A program made the translations under genes and the position numbers. DNA of 64,000 nt from Plumapathes pennacea. Lineage: Eukaryota; Cnidaria; Anthozoa; Antipatharia; Myriopathidae. Within the stretch, counting starts at the first letter, position 1; the number at the start of each line of letters is the position of its first letter. Below are positions 37,201-47,461 of the stretch, piece by piece. The stretch covers positions 10,566,001-10,630,000 of the forward strand of contig OZ038466.1 of the NCBI GenBank assembly GCA_964036295.1. The letters run 5' to 3'. The notes below the pieces were generated by a model. The model did not search any database, was not told where the DNA came from, and worked only from the letters and a program-made list of their open reading frames with translations.

Positions 37201-38401
37201 GAGGGTAAGCTATCGCTATTTCAGTTAATCCGCGAGATTTATTCGGGCCGATTTCCCGTGTGTACGTTCTGGCCACATGTTTGGTTTTGTGGCCGGATCT
37301 TGCTCTGTAATTGTTTAGCTGCAAATTTCAGGATGGGTAGATATACTAGTTTAGACTTATGTTTCTTGAAGTATGGCTCATAGCTTTAAAAATTATATGT
37401 TGAAGTGATTGTGGCTCTTTTTGTGTGACGGCCAGATCCGTTCAATCGGTGGTTTTGAGCTAACCATATTACTGCGAGATCACCTAGCGAACGAAGCCCA
37501 GGGTACTTGTCAAAGGTCTAGCCCTCGGCCCGCGTATAGTATTATCTGATCACAACATGGTTACTTGTAAACTCGCGCAGGCCCAAAGGTTTATATAGTC
37601 ATAGCGAAAGATTAAGTTTAATTTTCAAAATTGATCGATGTTTGGACATTGCAGGCAGCATTATGGAATGTATTTTACTCATTGCGGCAAATGGAATGGT
37701 TTAAAGCTAAATTAAGCTTTGTTAGGAGAACACAAGACAAAACTCCGGGCAGACACACAGAAAGTACAAAAGCATTAACTCGTACATCGTCGTTTGGGTC
37801 TTTGATCAATTACAGGGCGAAGTATTTATAGTTTGATTGAAGTTTTTGTCGAGAACTCTACTGGTGTTTTCAGTGGTGTTGGGGGTTTTGAGTTGAACCG
37901 CAAACTTGTTCCCAGGAAGTGGATGTTCCGACACGAATCTTTGGGAGGGAATATTGCACGGAAGTGAAGTCAAAATCAGGTAAAACCGTTTTTGTAGTGA
38001 TTGGCTTTATTCCAAGACTGATATACGCTTCAATCTTGCGTATCAGCTTATTTTGGTAGGATAAAAAGTTGCCAATTTTAATACTCGGCGACGGACGGCT
38101 ACTTTAAATTTGCGCAATAGTTTAGTGTATCAGCCCATTTGTCGAAGAAAAAATGACAAACTTTGAAGAGACTCAAAAAATACAGCAAAACGACCCCAAA
38201 GCTCAGTGAATTCTTGATATCCGGTTTTCACAAAGCAGCTCAGCAGGCTGGCGTTTGCCCCAAGGGAAACATTCTCACCCCAAGGATCGAGGCGCTTGCG
38301 TGCTGTTTTGCTTACACCTTTGTTCGCCGCAGTTAATTGGGATTAAAACAGCTTGGTTAGCAACGGGTACTTACGGCTCAACCCGGCTGCGACTCCTCAT
38401 G
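34214..38401 (+). repeat. 2.4-kb repeat, copy A (interrupted)
   Basis: Excluding 34295-36406 it aligns with copy B from catgacgagccgcacgcc to the ctcctcatg end. It starts with a short perfect palindrome centred on gggacaatttgtccc. An internal inverted repeat pairs 36641-36735 with 37905-37985. It lacks about 360 bp that copy B has near 46260-46630. There is no domain-bearing ORF, so it looks like a non-autonomous element. Its ends catgacgagccg and cgactcctcatg are roughly inverted. Confidence 0.85.
34295..36406. mobile_element. 2.1-kb TIR element nested in copy A
   Basis: It begins CATGGCCAGAAATAGCGGAC and ends with the exact inverse. Copy B keeps the uninterrupted sequence (cttggtatgaatgac at 44796), so this insertion happened only in copy A, with at most 1-3 bp duplicated. 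The interior has a minus-strand ORF of 143 codons (35362-34931) with several Cys residues and no family I recognise, and GC-rich sequence near the right end. Confidence 0.85.
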
Positions 38402-41336
38402 TGACTATGATTGTTTGTGTTACTATGATTGTCACGTGATTATAAATGGGTTTACAGTTATACTTTGTTTCTTGTCACGCAACCAAGCTTGGATTCATTT
38501 TGTATTGTATCAATTATTCTTTGTCCCTTTGATTAGTGTAAAGATTCTATTCTCCTTTGTTTTAGTTGGGTGACACTAAGGAAATGCCTATGATATTTTA
38601 TGGGTTCTGTAATCAATAGATTTTGTCTTCCGAAATTGTTTAGCGTTGTATCGTTTAGTTAGTTGTAGTCTGGACTTCGTAGTAAGCAAATCGTTTTGTT
38701 ATCAAGTTATCCTTGCTCAGAGGTTTCACTGCGTGGATTTGATAAGTAAGTACCCTTGCTTGTATTCTTACCGTTTTTATTGTAGTTTGGTAATCAGCGC
38801 CCAGTAGTGATTTAGCTAAAGGTAAAGTGCTTTATTTAACGTCGGTAGTTCCGTCATTTAAAGGGAGTCAAACGCCGTTGCTCATGTCGGTTGCCAAAAT
38901 ACCGGCAGCTTTAAAAGTGCTACCTGGATGAACTGTCGTATTTTATAAGGTTTCTTAGTTCTAGTGCTCGCTGTCTGCGTATACCTGACATTCTTGTGTA
39001 AGGAAAAATCCAGCAAGTTGTACAGTAGCAATAGAATTTATATACCTCCCACACAATACATTTGTAATTATGTTGATGTTGTTTTTTTGACTCATATTGC
39101 CAATTAGCCTATTCGGAGTTGTGCTAAATGAATCAAAATTAATCAAATTGAAAAAACTAACCCTGACAAGCCAACTTAGTAAGTATTCGAGACTTCAGCA
39201 CGACTCGCCCATGACCAGCCGAATGGCAAACTCTTAAAAAATTGTCAAAATATGAGACGTCGCGTTCCTCACTCAATACTAAAGTCTCTTTATTTTTCTT
39301 TCTTTCTTAGTTTCTTTCTTTCTTTCTTTCTTTCTTTATATTTTCCAATTTTATTCATTTTTATTCTCATTTTGCACAATAGCCGGATTGTCTATTCATA
39401 GTTTTAATTACTAACCCTGGCTTTCTGTGTACTTTTTCCTTGGTATTTTCTTCTTCTAGCCATGATGGGGTCCCAACCTACCTTCTAACTTTTTGAGTGT
39501 TGAAAATTTTAATAGCACAGGAGAAAATATTAGAAGCCTTCCCTCCGGCTTCATATACGACATTTTGGTCTAAATGTTCACATTTCCTACATCAATCTTG
39601 CACTTATTTTGATACTGTAACTTTGAATGAGAATAATCTGATTTATTAGATTTTTTGAGTGGAACGGTCGATTTTTTCCTTCGTTCTGGTTTCTAATTTG
39701 ATTGACAGCTCAGCCAGTCAAGCATTTTAAGTCTTTTTTAGGTCAAGCAAGCTGGGCTAGCGTACTTTTTAGATGAAGTACGTTTAACCACGGCGTCGGT
39801 TTAGCAACAAATTGAAAATATTGCTTTGATTCTAATCTGGGTGCATGATTGACAGTTCAAGACGTTCGCAGTTTGGGTGTTAATTGTTAAGTGACAGCAC
39901 GGTGATATTCAGAAGTTTCGCTTCTGCTTTCTGGCCCTGCATGGTTTCGATTGCGTCCTAGCTGACTATTATCAGTAATCGCTCTCATCAGCGCTCTTCA
40001 GTCCGACTCGAAGGAAACAATCTAACTTCGTCCAGGTAAGAAATACAAGGGAACTTAAGCAAACTAGGACGGCGACGGCAATGCGAGGAACCAGGAAACT
40101 TTCACTCAGCTTTCAGGCGCCGAATTCAGTTCGCAGCCTTTCATCTTGGAGTGTTTTAGAAAATAGAGTATCCAATTTAAGATAAAACTGGTGGGTTTTT
40201 GGTAACGTCCATTTGCTACAGGTTTCTGTTTCTACTCTCAACTGTAACAAAGCCGCTCAGTAGCATTTAATATTGCGCCGGAAAATTTGAATTCATACTG
40301 CCTCCATGTGTTTCTTCGTACCATTAACACCCTGTATATTATCAGATTGTATTGTAATTCTACTCATTGACCCAGCTTTAGCTAGCAAAAGCGAAGCAGA
40401 TGCAAACGAGATAAAGGCTTCTCATTATGCTGGCAACAACAAACAGATTTCACTTTCCTGCTGTGTTATTGTACCGTGTCAAATTTGTTATGCGTCAGGT
40501 TTGATTTTGCCTCTGCCAATACTTCGTTGATTCCTATTCATTTCGTGGTTGGTTTACCTTGCCCTTGAGGATTTGACATTTACCTACAGGCCCGGGTGAG
40601 GTGAGTCGATTTACAAGCTGTACAAAATGACGGAGACAGACGTTTTTCGGCATTCACTCTTCGTCACAAATGGCTATGTGTCGTATTTTGTTTCTCATGC
40701 AATAGCAGAAGGAATAAACAAGCATACAAAGGGGATACTTTTTACGTTATACCCATGGTAAGGCCTGGAGATCGAAATATTCGCAAAGCAGTGAGCACAG
40801 GTGATGCTGATTGCGATTTATAACCGTACAAGTATAATTGTTTCAGACGTTTTGCCCCGATTTAATGGTTTCTTCTCTCCATTTTTTAAATTCTATGCTC
40901 TTTGTGTTCCTTTGACTGAGGAGGGAGTTTTCGATAGTGCTTATAAATTATTAAAAAGAACGGTCGCAGTGGGAAAATATAAGAAGAGGGAATTGGCATT
41001 TTTTGGGAGATGGTTATTCTGAAGGTACATAAAATGAAGTCGCTTAAAATTGAAGTGGATTGTGTGGGTGTTCTGTGAGAAATGTCCTTCGGGCTATTCG
41101 TTCGCACAAAGAGCAAAACGATGGTTCTTTCGTAGTGACTTTGGCGGCAAAATACGCGGGTTCACACTTGAAAAGCTGTAAATGTCAACGTTATTTCTGT
41201 TAAATTGGGACTTTGCATTGACGTTTATGGTCATTTCAGCTCGTGCGTGTATTTGCACCCGTGCGTTAGTCTGGGGTGCATAAAATTAAATAATTTAGTA
41301 ACTACGCCCTATAAAACATGGATGATTTTCTTTCAG
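38402..41336. other. unique region upstream of the GPCR gene
   Basis: No ORF with domain support. It holds a (TTTC)n tract (39296-39338) and presumably the promoter and any 5'-untranslated exon of the receptor gene, because the first coding exon begins directly after a tttctttcag acceptor. I could not locate the transcription start. Confidence 0.5.
39296..39338. repeat. (TTTC)n microsatellite
   Basis: About ten imperfect TTTC units. Confidence 0.9.
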
Positions 41337-43962
41337 ATGAACTGGCGTCTGTTTACTTTTTTCCTCTGCTCAACTGCAGCAGTTTGTGCGCTTGGTTCAA
41401 ATGAATCCTTTTTGTGCGAAGAGTGCGTCACACTCTCCGGTAGTTGCCAGTCGTGTTCAGTGACATGTAATATCAGTGAGTTGCATGGCCCATTCGCATG
41501 TTTCCGTCATCCTCGCGACGTGTTATCATTGTAAGTATTTTTGTGTTGTTCTGGTTATAGTTTTCATAAAGGTGTCTAATTTGACGTTTTGAGCGCTAGC
41601 CCTTTTGGTCAGAGCAAGAGCTAGAAAACTCTAGATTTAGATTTAGAGTCGAACCTCGCTATTTCGAACTCGGTTAATTCGAAGTCCCCGTTATTTCAAA
41701 GTCGAGCCGAATCCCCTTGAATTAGTTTGGCCAGCTTGACTAGCTCGGTTAATTTGAAACCCCACTATATCGAACTTTTTTTCATGTTCCCAGGGACTTC
41801 GAAAAAACGTGGTTCGACTGTATTAAATGAGTGGATGGATTGGTGTTTAGTGTAGATCAGTACTGATTCAATAACAAGACTTGAAGACTAAATTCAAACC
41901 TTTTTCCTTTTTTTTTTTGATACTAGAGATTTGTCGATGAATGGACTGGCGGAAATTCCTGACAGAATCTTTGAGAACTTTACGAATCTTCTGAATTTGT
42001 AAGTGTCGTCTATTAAAAATGTGGTTGTGCGTCTTTGCTCGTTTATGTTCGTTAGAAGTGACCGTATATGCTTACAAGTACGATCTCGTAGAACTAAATT
42101 AGTAGGAAATGGTGTTAATTTATCTTGATTTGCAGGTCTTTGGCAAACAACAAAATCCACACCGTTTCACGAGAGGCCTTCTATGGACTGAATGATCTTC
42201 GTTACCTGTAAATAGCCAATCTTTGAATTCTCATTAGCATAAATCAAATTTAAAGCTAAACAAACAGACTCTTCCTCAAAAGGAAATTCCAACTTTTAAC
42301 AGCTAATTATTGAAAATTTGAAAATTTTGCGTTCATAGTTTTTTTTAGAAAAGACGTGAAAGTTGTATTGTTTTGTTATAGTGATAAAGGATGCCCCCCC
42401 CCCCCCCCCCACCCCGCCCCCCATTCGCACGAGATATATCTATTATCTCGTTTGTAACAAATATGTCGAGCTTTGTGGAACCTACGAGATTACAGAAGTC
42501 TTTATCGTTCCCTTGCAGAAACCTGGCGGGAAATGGCAATCTTTCTTGGGCAGACGAATTTGCGGTGTATCTGCCCTCCCTTACATCACTTGACGTCACG
42601 GGAAACGTAGTGATGCCGCACGGACAGGTTCTGGGATTGACGGCTCTGAAAGAAATAAAAGGGGTCACGTGGAGTGCGGAATGTACCAATTGTGTACTCC
42701 TTAAAAACTACAGTTACCATAGAAACAGGTACCTTGGAGACGTAACAGTTGAGGATCTGAAGGAAGGGGAGTTTGTTAGGGGATTTAAGGGAGATTGCCG
42801 AGGCGACAGATATAACATCAAAAATACTTCGGTGATATTTGCGAAGCACGGCTTCTTTCCAGCCTGCGTTGCACAAGACGAGAAATGTTTCCACTCAGAG
42901 ATTTCTGTGACACCGATACACCGTTGCTGGGAAACGGATAACTACATCTTGAACGTGGAGTTTCTGATCGGGACTTTGGGCCTGTTGCTCAACGCCATAG
43001 TATTTGTGACAACATTCTCAGTGAAATCCCTCAGGAACAATGTGTCCATGCTGCTCATAGGAAACATGGCGATCAGTGATTTCTTAATCAGCGCCTATTC
43101 TGTTGCATTAACAGCTGCGCGCAAACTTACTTATGTGGAATTTTTGACCATCATGACTGATTTCTGTAAATTTTGGGGCCTTCTGTGGCTTTTGGGTCAA
43201 CTCGTTACCGTGACGACATCAGTATTGTTAACGTTAGAGAGATACGGGGCTGTGATAAATTTTGCGAAGCCGAGCAAGAGAATGACTTTCCGGAGAGCAA
43301 CCGCTGGTATTCTCTTTTGCTGGCTCGTGGCTCTTGCACTGGCAGTGTTACCCCTGGTAGGAGTCGGCGTGTATACATCAAACACTTACTGTATTCCGAT
43401 TAGACCAAGGAGAGATATTCCACGTATGTTTGAGTTTAGCATCGCGCTAACTTTGATTGGGATTTTACTGTACTTTGTCATGCTCCCACTTTACTTTAAG
43501 ATGTACTTGGTTGTAAGGAAGTTAAGCCACCGAGTTGGAGTAGGTCGCGAGGGCGCATTGGCCAAACGGATTGCACTTATTGTCATCAGCAACATGATAT
43601 TTTTCATATTTCCTGTCGTGCTTGCTCTTTTGTGGCTGGCTTCTGATGCACTGCAAAAGTTGCCTCCCATATATGAAGAGATCCTTTCCGGGGTGGTTCC
43701 TACAATATGTTTCAGCATCAATAGTTTCATCAATCCTCTGCTTTCGGCTTTCCGCCACGAGCGCTTCAGGCAATCGCTACGCAAACGAGCAACGGACTGC
43801 GGACAAAGTCTGCGGAGCTTCTGCTGTGGCAAACGAAAGAAGGCGAAACAAGCGCGTGTAGCAGTGTACGAGTCGGAAAATCAGGAAACCAACCGTGAGA
43901 ACCAGTTAAGAGTAAGAAAAGACAATCCGTCCATTGTAGAAGAATGCTCAGCGCATCTCTAG
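41337..43962 (+). CDS. LRR-containing rhodopsin-family GPCR (LGR/relaxin-receptor-like), 4 coding exons
   Basis: Exons 41337-41530, 41927-41998, 42136-42207 and 42519-43962 (stop TAG) join to 593 codons with consistent phase. The product is a cell-surface receptor. A signal peptide (MNWRLFTFFLCSTAAVCA) is followed by a Cys-rich N-cap, then two 24-residue LRRs encoded by 72-nt exons, a third LRR with a C-cap, and a 7TM domain. Approximate TM spans are 254-278, 286-312, 329-355, 373-395, 418-442, 462-487 and 500-525. TM3 ends ERY (DRY variant), Cys329/Cys404 can form the usual disulfide, and TM7 has NPLLSAF instead of NPxxY. The 7TM style fits the LGR/relaxin receptor group, but with only about three LRRs the ectodomain is unusually short. 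The ligand is unknown. The gene appears intact, yet lies wholly within the 12.9-kb composite segment. Confidence 0.9.
41646..41820. mobile_element. pogo/Tc1-like MITE in GPCR intron 1
   Basis: Ends gagtcgaacctcg and cgtggttcgactg are inverted and flanked by TA on both sides (41644-41645 and 41821-41822). The interior repeats ttcgaa words. It is 175 bp and non-coding. Confidence 0.85.
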
Positions 43963-44499
43963 ACTTATCTGCTGCTCTTAATGCTCAAGGACTAGTGTAC
44001 GAAATAGGAGCCAAAGTTACTTTCACAGTCATGCGCAGTACGGTGCTGAGTCAGATATTCTGGCAGGCTGGGGTCGCTTGACGATCAAACTGAGTATTTG
44101 CTCAGACGAAGGGCTAGCGCTCGAAACGTCAGCTTTAATTTTTTCACGGCGTCCAGCTTTTACACATCGAACCTTTTGTCGATCCAAGTTTTACGTATTT
44201 CTCCACGCTGACGCAGTCAATCTAGGTCTCTTTATAGAGCTGGTTTTCCATTGAGTAAAGAAATGCTACATAGGTCATAACAGAATTTTCTTGAAACAAA
44301 AACCAAACTCGGTAGAGAGATTACTTCATAGTTTCGTGTGTTGGAGAGGTCTAAAGTACTACTGCGCATGACCGTAAAAGCGGCAAAGCGGCAAAGTGGA
44401 AATTTTGGAAATTTCTGAGGATTCATTGAAGTCAGCATCTGTTAAAGGTGCTCTAGCGATCTCATTTTGTATTACCTCGCCGAGAAAACGAAATAACGA

Positions 44500-44518
44500 A
44501 ATAAAGCAAAAAAATAAA
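44500..44518 (+). terminator. two AATAAA polyadenylation signals after the GPCR gene
   Basis: AATAAA at 44500-44505 and 44513-44518, about 540 bp after the stop codon and 200 bp before repeat copy B. So the gene's 3' end fits inside the composite segment. Confidence 0.5.
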
Positions 44519-44718
44519 GCAAGGCTTAAGCTGATGCTGTGTCTTGTTTCTAGTACTCTTGGCTTAGGTCGTACATGTCTAACATGACCAGAAATGGCAA
44601 ATAGTTATACCTATAAACCTTGTTTTTCGGGGAATTTGTGAGCCTTCCGTTTTTATGGACAGCAGTAAAACAGAGGAAATTACTAGGTTACCAAGCTTTT
44701 TCAACATGGGGGACGTAG

Positions 44719-47130
44719 CATGACGAGCCGCACGCCTTGACAACGGCCTTTCGGTGGGGACAATTTGTCCCCACCGCCCGTGGAGTGCGGTCTGCTTGGT
44801 ATGAATGACAGAGGTGTAAACTCCAAACCATTAGCACAGTCCGTTTGCCGACAATCATTTTGTCCTGAATTAGAAATTGTAATTTTAGCCGGCAATCGTG
44901 CTCTGGGGTGCCTTTCTCACTCTATAACAGAAGTCGCGCTTATGTTTCGAAAATTATCAGTCGGTATCTAACGAAAGAGCTTGATGCCCAGTAAAAAAAA
45001 ATCTTATTAGTTTTCCGCCAATCACAAACAATGTCATTGATTTGACTTCACTTCCGTGCAATATTTCCTCACAAAGATTCGCGTCGAAACACGCACTTCT
45101 TGAGAACATTACAGTGGTCAGGTAGTCGCCAAAACACTCAATGAACGGTTTCTATGCACCGCAATCAAAAAGCTAGTCCGTTCAATCTCTTCCCTGTTAT
45201 GTTACGTTATCGAGTTTTATGACTGAATCAGCTGCTAGCAGACAATGTGCCAAATCGAAAATCAATTTTTGTAAATCCGAATTAGTCAAATTAGATGCTG
45301 AAGCCGTTATCAAAATCTTACAAAAGACTGTTTCAAGTTTAGTTATCAGTGAAAAATATCCCGCGGTATTAATCCAATATCAGGCTCATCCACATCAGGC
45401 AACTCTCAGCTGTCATGAAATCAGCATGATAGCATCCAGTTCCTGTTTTAGGAATAAAAATTACATTCGCGGGGCATTACTATTTTACGCGGAAGGACAA
45501 GAGGCAGGATTGAAAGGGTAAGCGAATCACTTATGTAGTGGTATAATCGGTTGAGGGTAAGCTATCGCTATTTCAGTTAATCCGCGAGATTTATTCGGGC
45601 CGATTTCCCGTGTGTACGTTCTGGCCACATGTTTGGTTTTGTGGCCGGATCTTGCTCTGTAATTGTTTAGCTGCAAATTTCAGGATGGGTAGATATATTA
45701 GTTTAGACTTATGTTTCTTGAAGTATGGCTCATGACTTTAAAAATTATGTGTTGAAGTGATTGTGGCTCTTTTTGTGTGACGGCCAGATCCGTTCAATCG
45801 GTGGTTTTGAGCGAACCATATTACTGTGAGGTCACCTCGCGAACGAAGCCCAGGGTACTTGTCAAAGGTCTAGCCCTCGGCCCGCGTATAGTATTATCTG
45901 ATCACAACATGGTTACTTGTAAACTCGCGCAGGCCCAAAGGTCTATATAGTCATAGCGAAAGATTAAGTTTAATTTTCAAAACTGATCGATGTTTGGACA
46001 TTGCAGGCAGCTTTATGAAATGTATTTTACTCATTGCGGCAAATGGAATGGTTTAAAGCTAAATTAAGCTTTGTTAGGAGAACACAAGACAAAATTCCGG
46101 GCAGACTCACACAGAAAGTACAAGAGCATTAACTCGTATGTGGTCGTTTGAGTCTTTGATCAATTATAGGGCGAAGTATTTATAGTTTGATTGAAGTTTG
46201 TCGAGAACTCTACTGGTTCTTTCAGTGGTGTTTGGGGGTTTTGAGTTGAACCGCAACCTTGTGCGAAAAAAAGAGAACACCTTGGCTTTCAACCGGCTAC
46301 TATTACTGCGAAATACTATAATTTCGGATACATATTTTACGACTTCGGTTATTACCTGACCTGGCAGAATCTTAGTGCAGCAATGTTCTGAGGAAGTGTG
46401 TGTTTCGGCACGAATCTTTGTGAAGGAACATTGTATGGAAGTGAAGTCAAATTCAGGTAAAATAGCTTGTAGCCGTCCAGTTTCAGCAGTCTTCTTGTCG
46501 TTGCGATCATAACTCAAACAAAACAAGTAAGATCTCGCCTGTGGGAAGTAAACATCTCGGCTTTTTTTGGACCAAATTTCAGCCATTTGGGATCTTTCTA
46601 TTACTACCTGACTAGACAGAATCTTAGTTGCTGCAATGTTCCCAGGAAGTGGATGTTCCGACACGAATCTTTGGGAGGGAATATTGCACGGAAGTGAAGT
46701 CAAAATCAGGTAAAACCGTTTTTGTAGTGATTGGCTTTTTTCCAAGACTGATATACGCTTCAATCTTGCTTATCAGCTTATTTTGGTAGGATAAAAAGTT
46801 GTCAATTTTAATACTCGGCGACGGACGGCTACTTTAAATTTGCGCAATAGTTTAGTGTATCAGCCCATTTGTCGAAGAAAAAATGACAAACTTTGAAGAG
46901 ACTCAAAAAATACAGCAAAACAGCCCCAAAGCTCAGTGAATTCTTGATATCCGGTTTTCACAAAGCAGCTCAGCAGGCTGGCGTTTGCCCCACGGGAACA
47001 TTCTCACCCCAAGGATCGAGGCGCTTGCGTGCTGTTTTGCTTACACCTTTGTTCGCCGTAGTTAATTGGGATTAAAACAGCTTGGTTAGCAACGGGTACT
47101 TACGGCTCAACCCGGCTCCGGCTCCTCATG
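44719..47130 (+). repeat. 2.4-kb repeat, copy B (uninterrupted)
   Basis: Same start, palindrome (44753-44775) and end as copy A, in direct orientation. It has an internal near-tandem duplication: the block ending gaagtgaagtcaaattcagg occurs near 46370-46460 and again near 46620-46710. An inverted version lies at 45050-45125. A 199-codon minus-strand ORF (46763-46164) covers that duplicated part, and its repeated sequence argues against a real protein. Its right end abuts the second half of the BEL LTR. Confidence 0.85.
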
Positions 47131-47361
47131 CCTACCCTTAAGAAGCTGGATAAAGGTCAATATTACTTTCATCGCCTTTCCCCTTTGATTGTTTTGTATT
47201 TACAATCATGCTTGTTATTGTGATATTTCGCTCGTTATATTTTCCGTTCAATTGCCTTATTATGTACATTGTATTGTATTCTTTTCCTTAGTTTTACGTC
47301 ATCTCAGTAAATACACAGCCTTTTAACCAAGGTCTCTTCTGTGAATCGACCGGCGGTTACA
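47131..47361 (+). repeat. BEL 5' LTR, right fragment
   Basis: Colinear over 231 bp with 52975-53205, ending ggcggttaca. Confidence 0.93.
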
Positions 47362-47461
47362 GTAAAACTTTTCCTTGCGAGTTTGATGAAACTCGGCGAG
47401 ACACGAGGAATTGTGGAACCTGGAATTTGGTACTCGGACCTCGGATTGTGGAAGACCGGCG

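Larger units (their letters stand above)
34214..47130. mobile_element. 12.9-kb composite segment inside the BEL 5' LTR
   Basis: The segment starts and ends with ~2.4-kb direct repeats (34214-38401 with a nested insert, and 44719-47130). It encloses 6.3 kb of unique sequence with a complete LRR-GPCR gene. Its outer boundaries are the two halves of one LTR, which are contiguous in the 3' LTR except for one base (cacctact|t|cctaccc), so there is no visible target duplication beyond at most 1 bp. The arrangement is like a bacterial composite transposon. It could also arise by homologous integration of a circular DNA into a single 2.4-kb element already in the LTR. Whether it moves actively is inference. 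Confidence 0.8.

Noticed and set aside
42391-42518. Upstream part of the long GPCR ORF beginning MPPPPPPPRPP
   Set aside because: It is a C-rich intron read in frame. The exon starts at 42519 after ccttgcag, and upstream LRR exons join in phase there.
46164-46763. 199-codon minus-strand ORF in repeat copy B
   Set aside because: It spans an internally duplicated non-coding block, lacks any domain, and is not conserved in copy A, where the corresponding 360 bp is missing.
34214-47130. The two 2.4-kb repeats as LTRs of one giant retrotransposon
   Set aside because: The termini can be read as TG..CA, but there is no primer site, polypurine tract, gag or pol between them. The enclosed gene keeps its introns, and the ends are better matched as imperfect inverted repeats.
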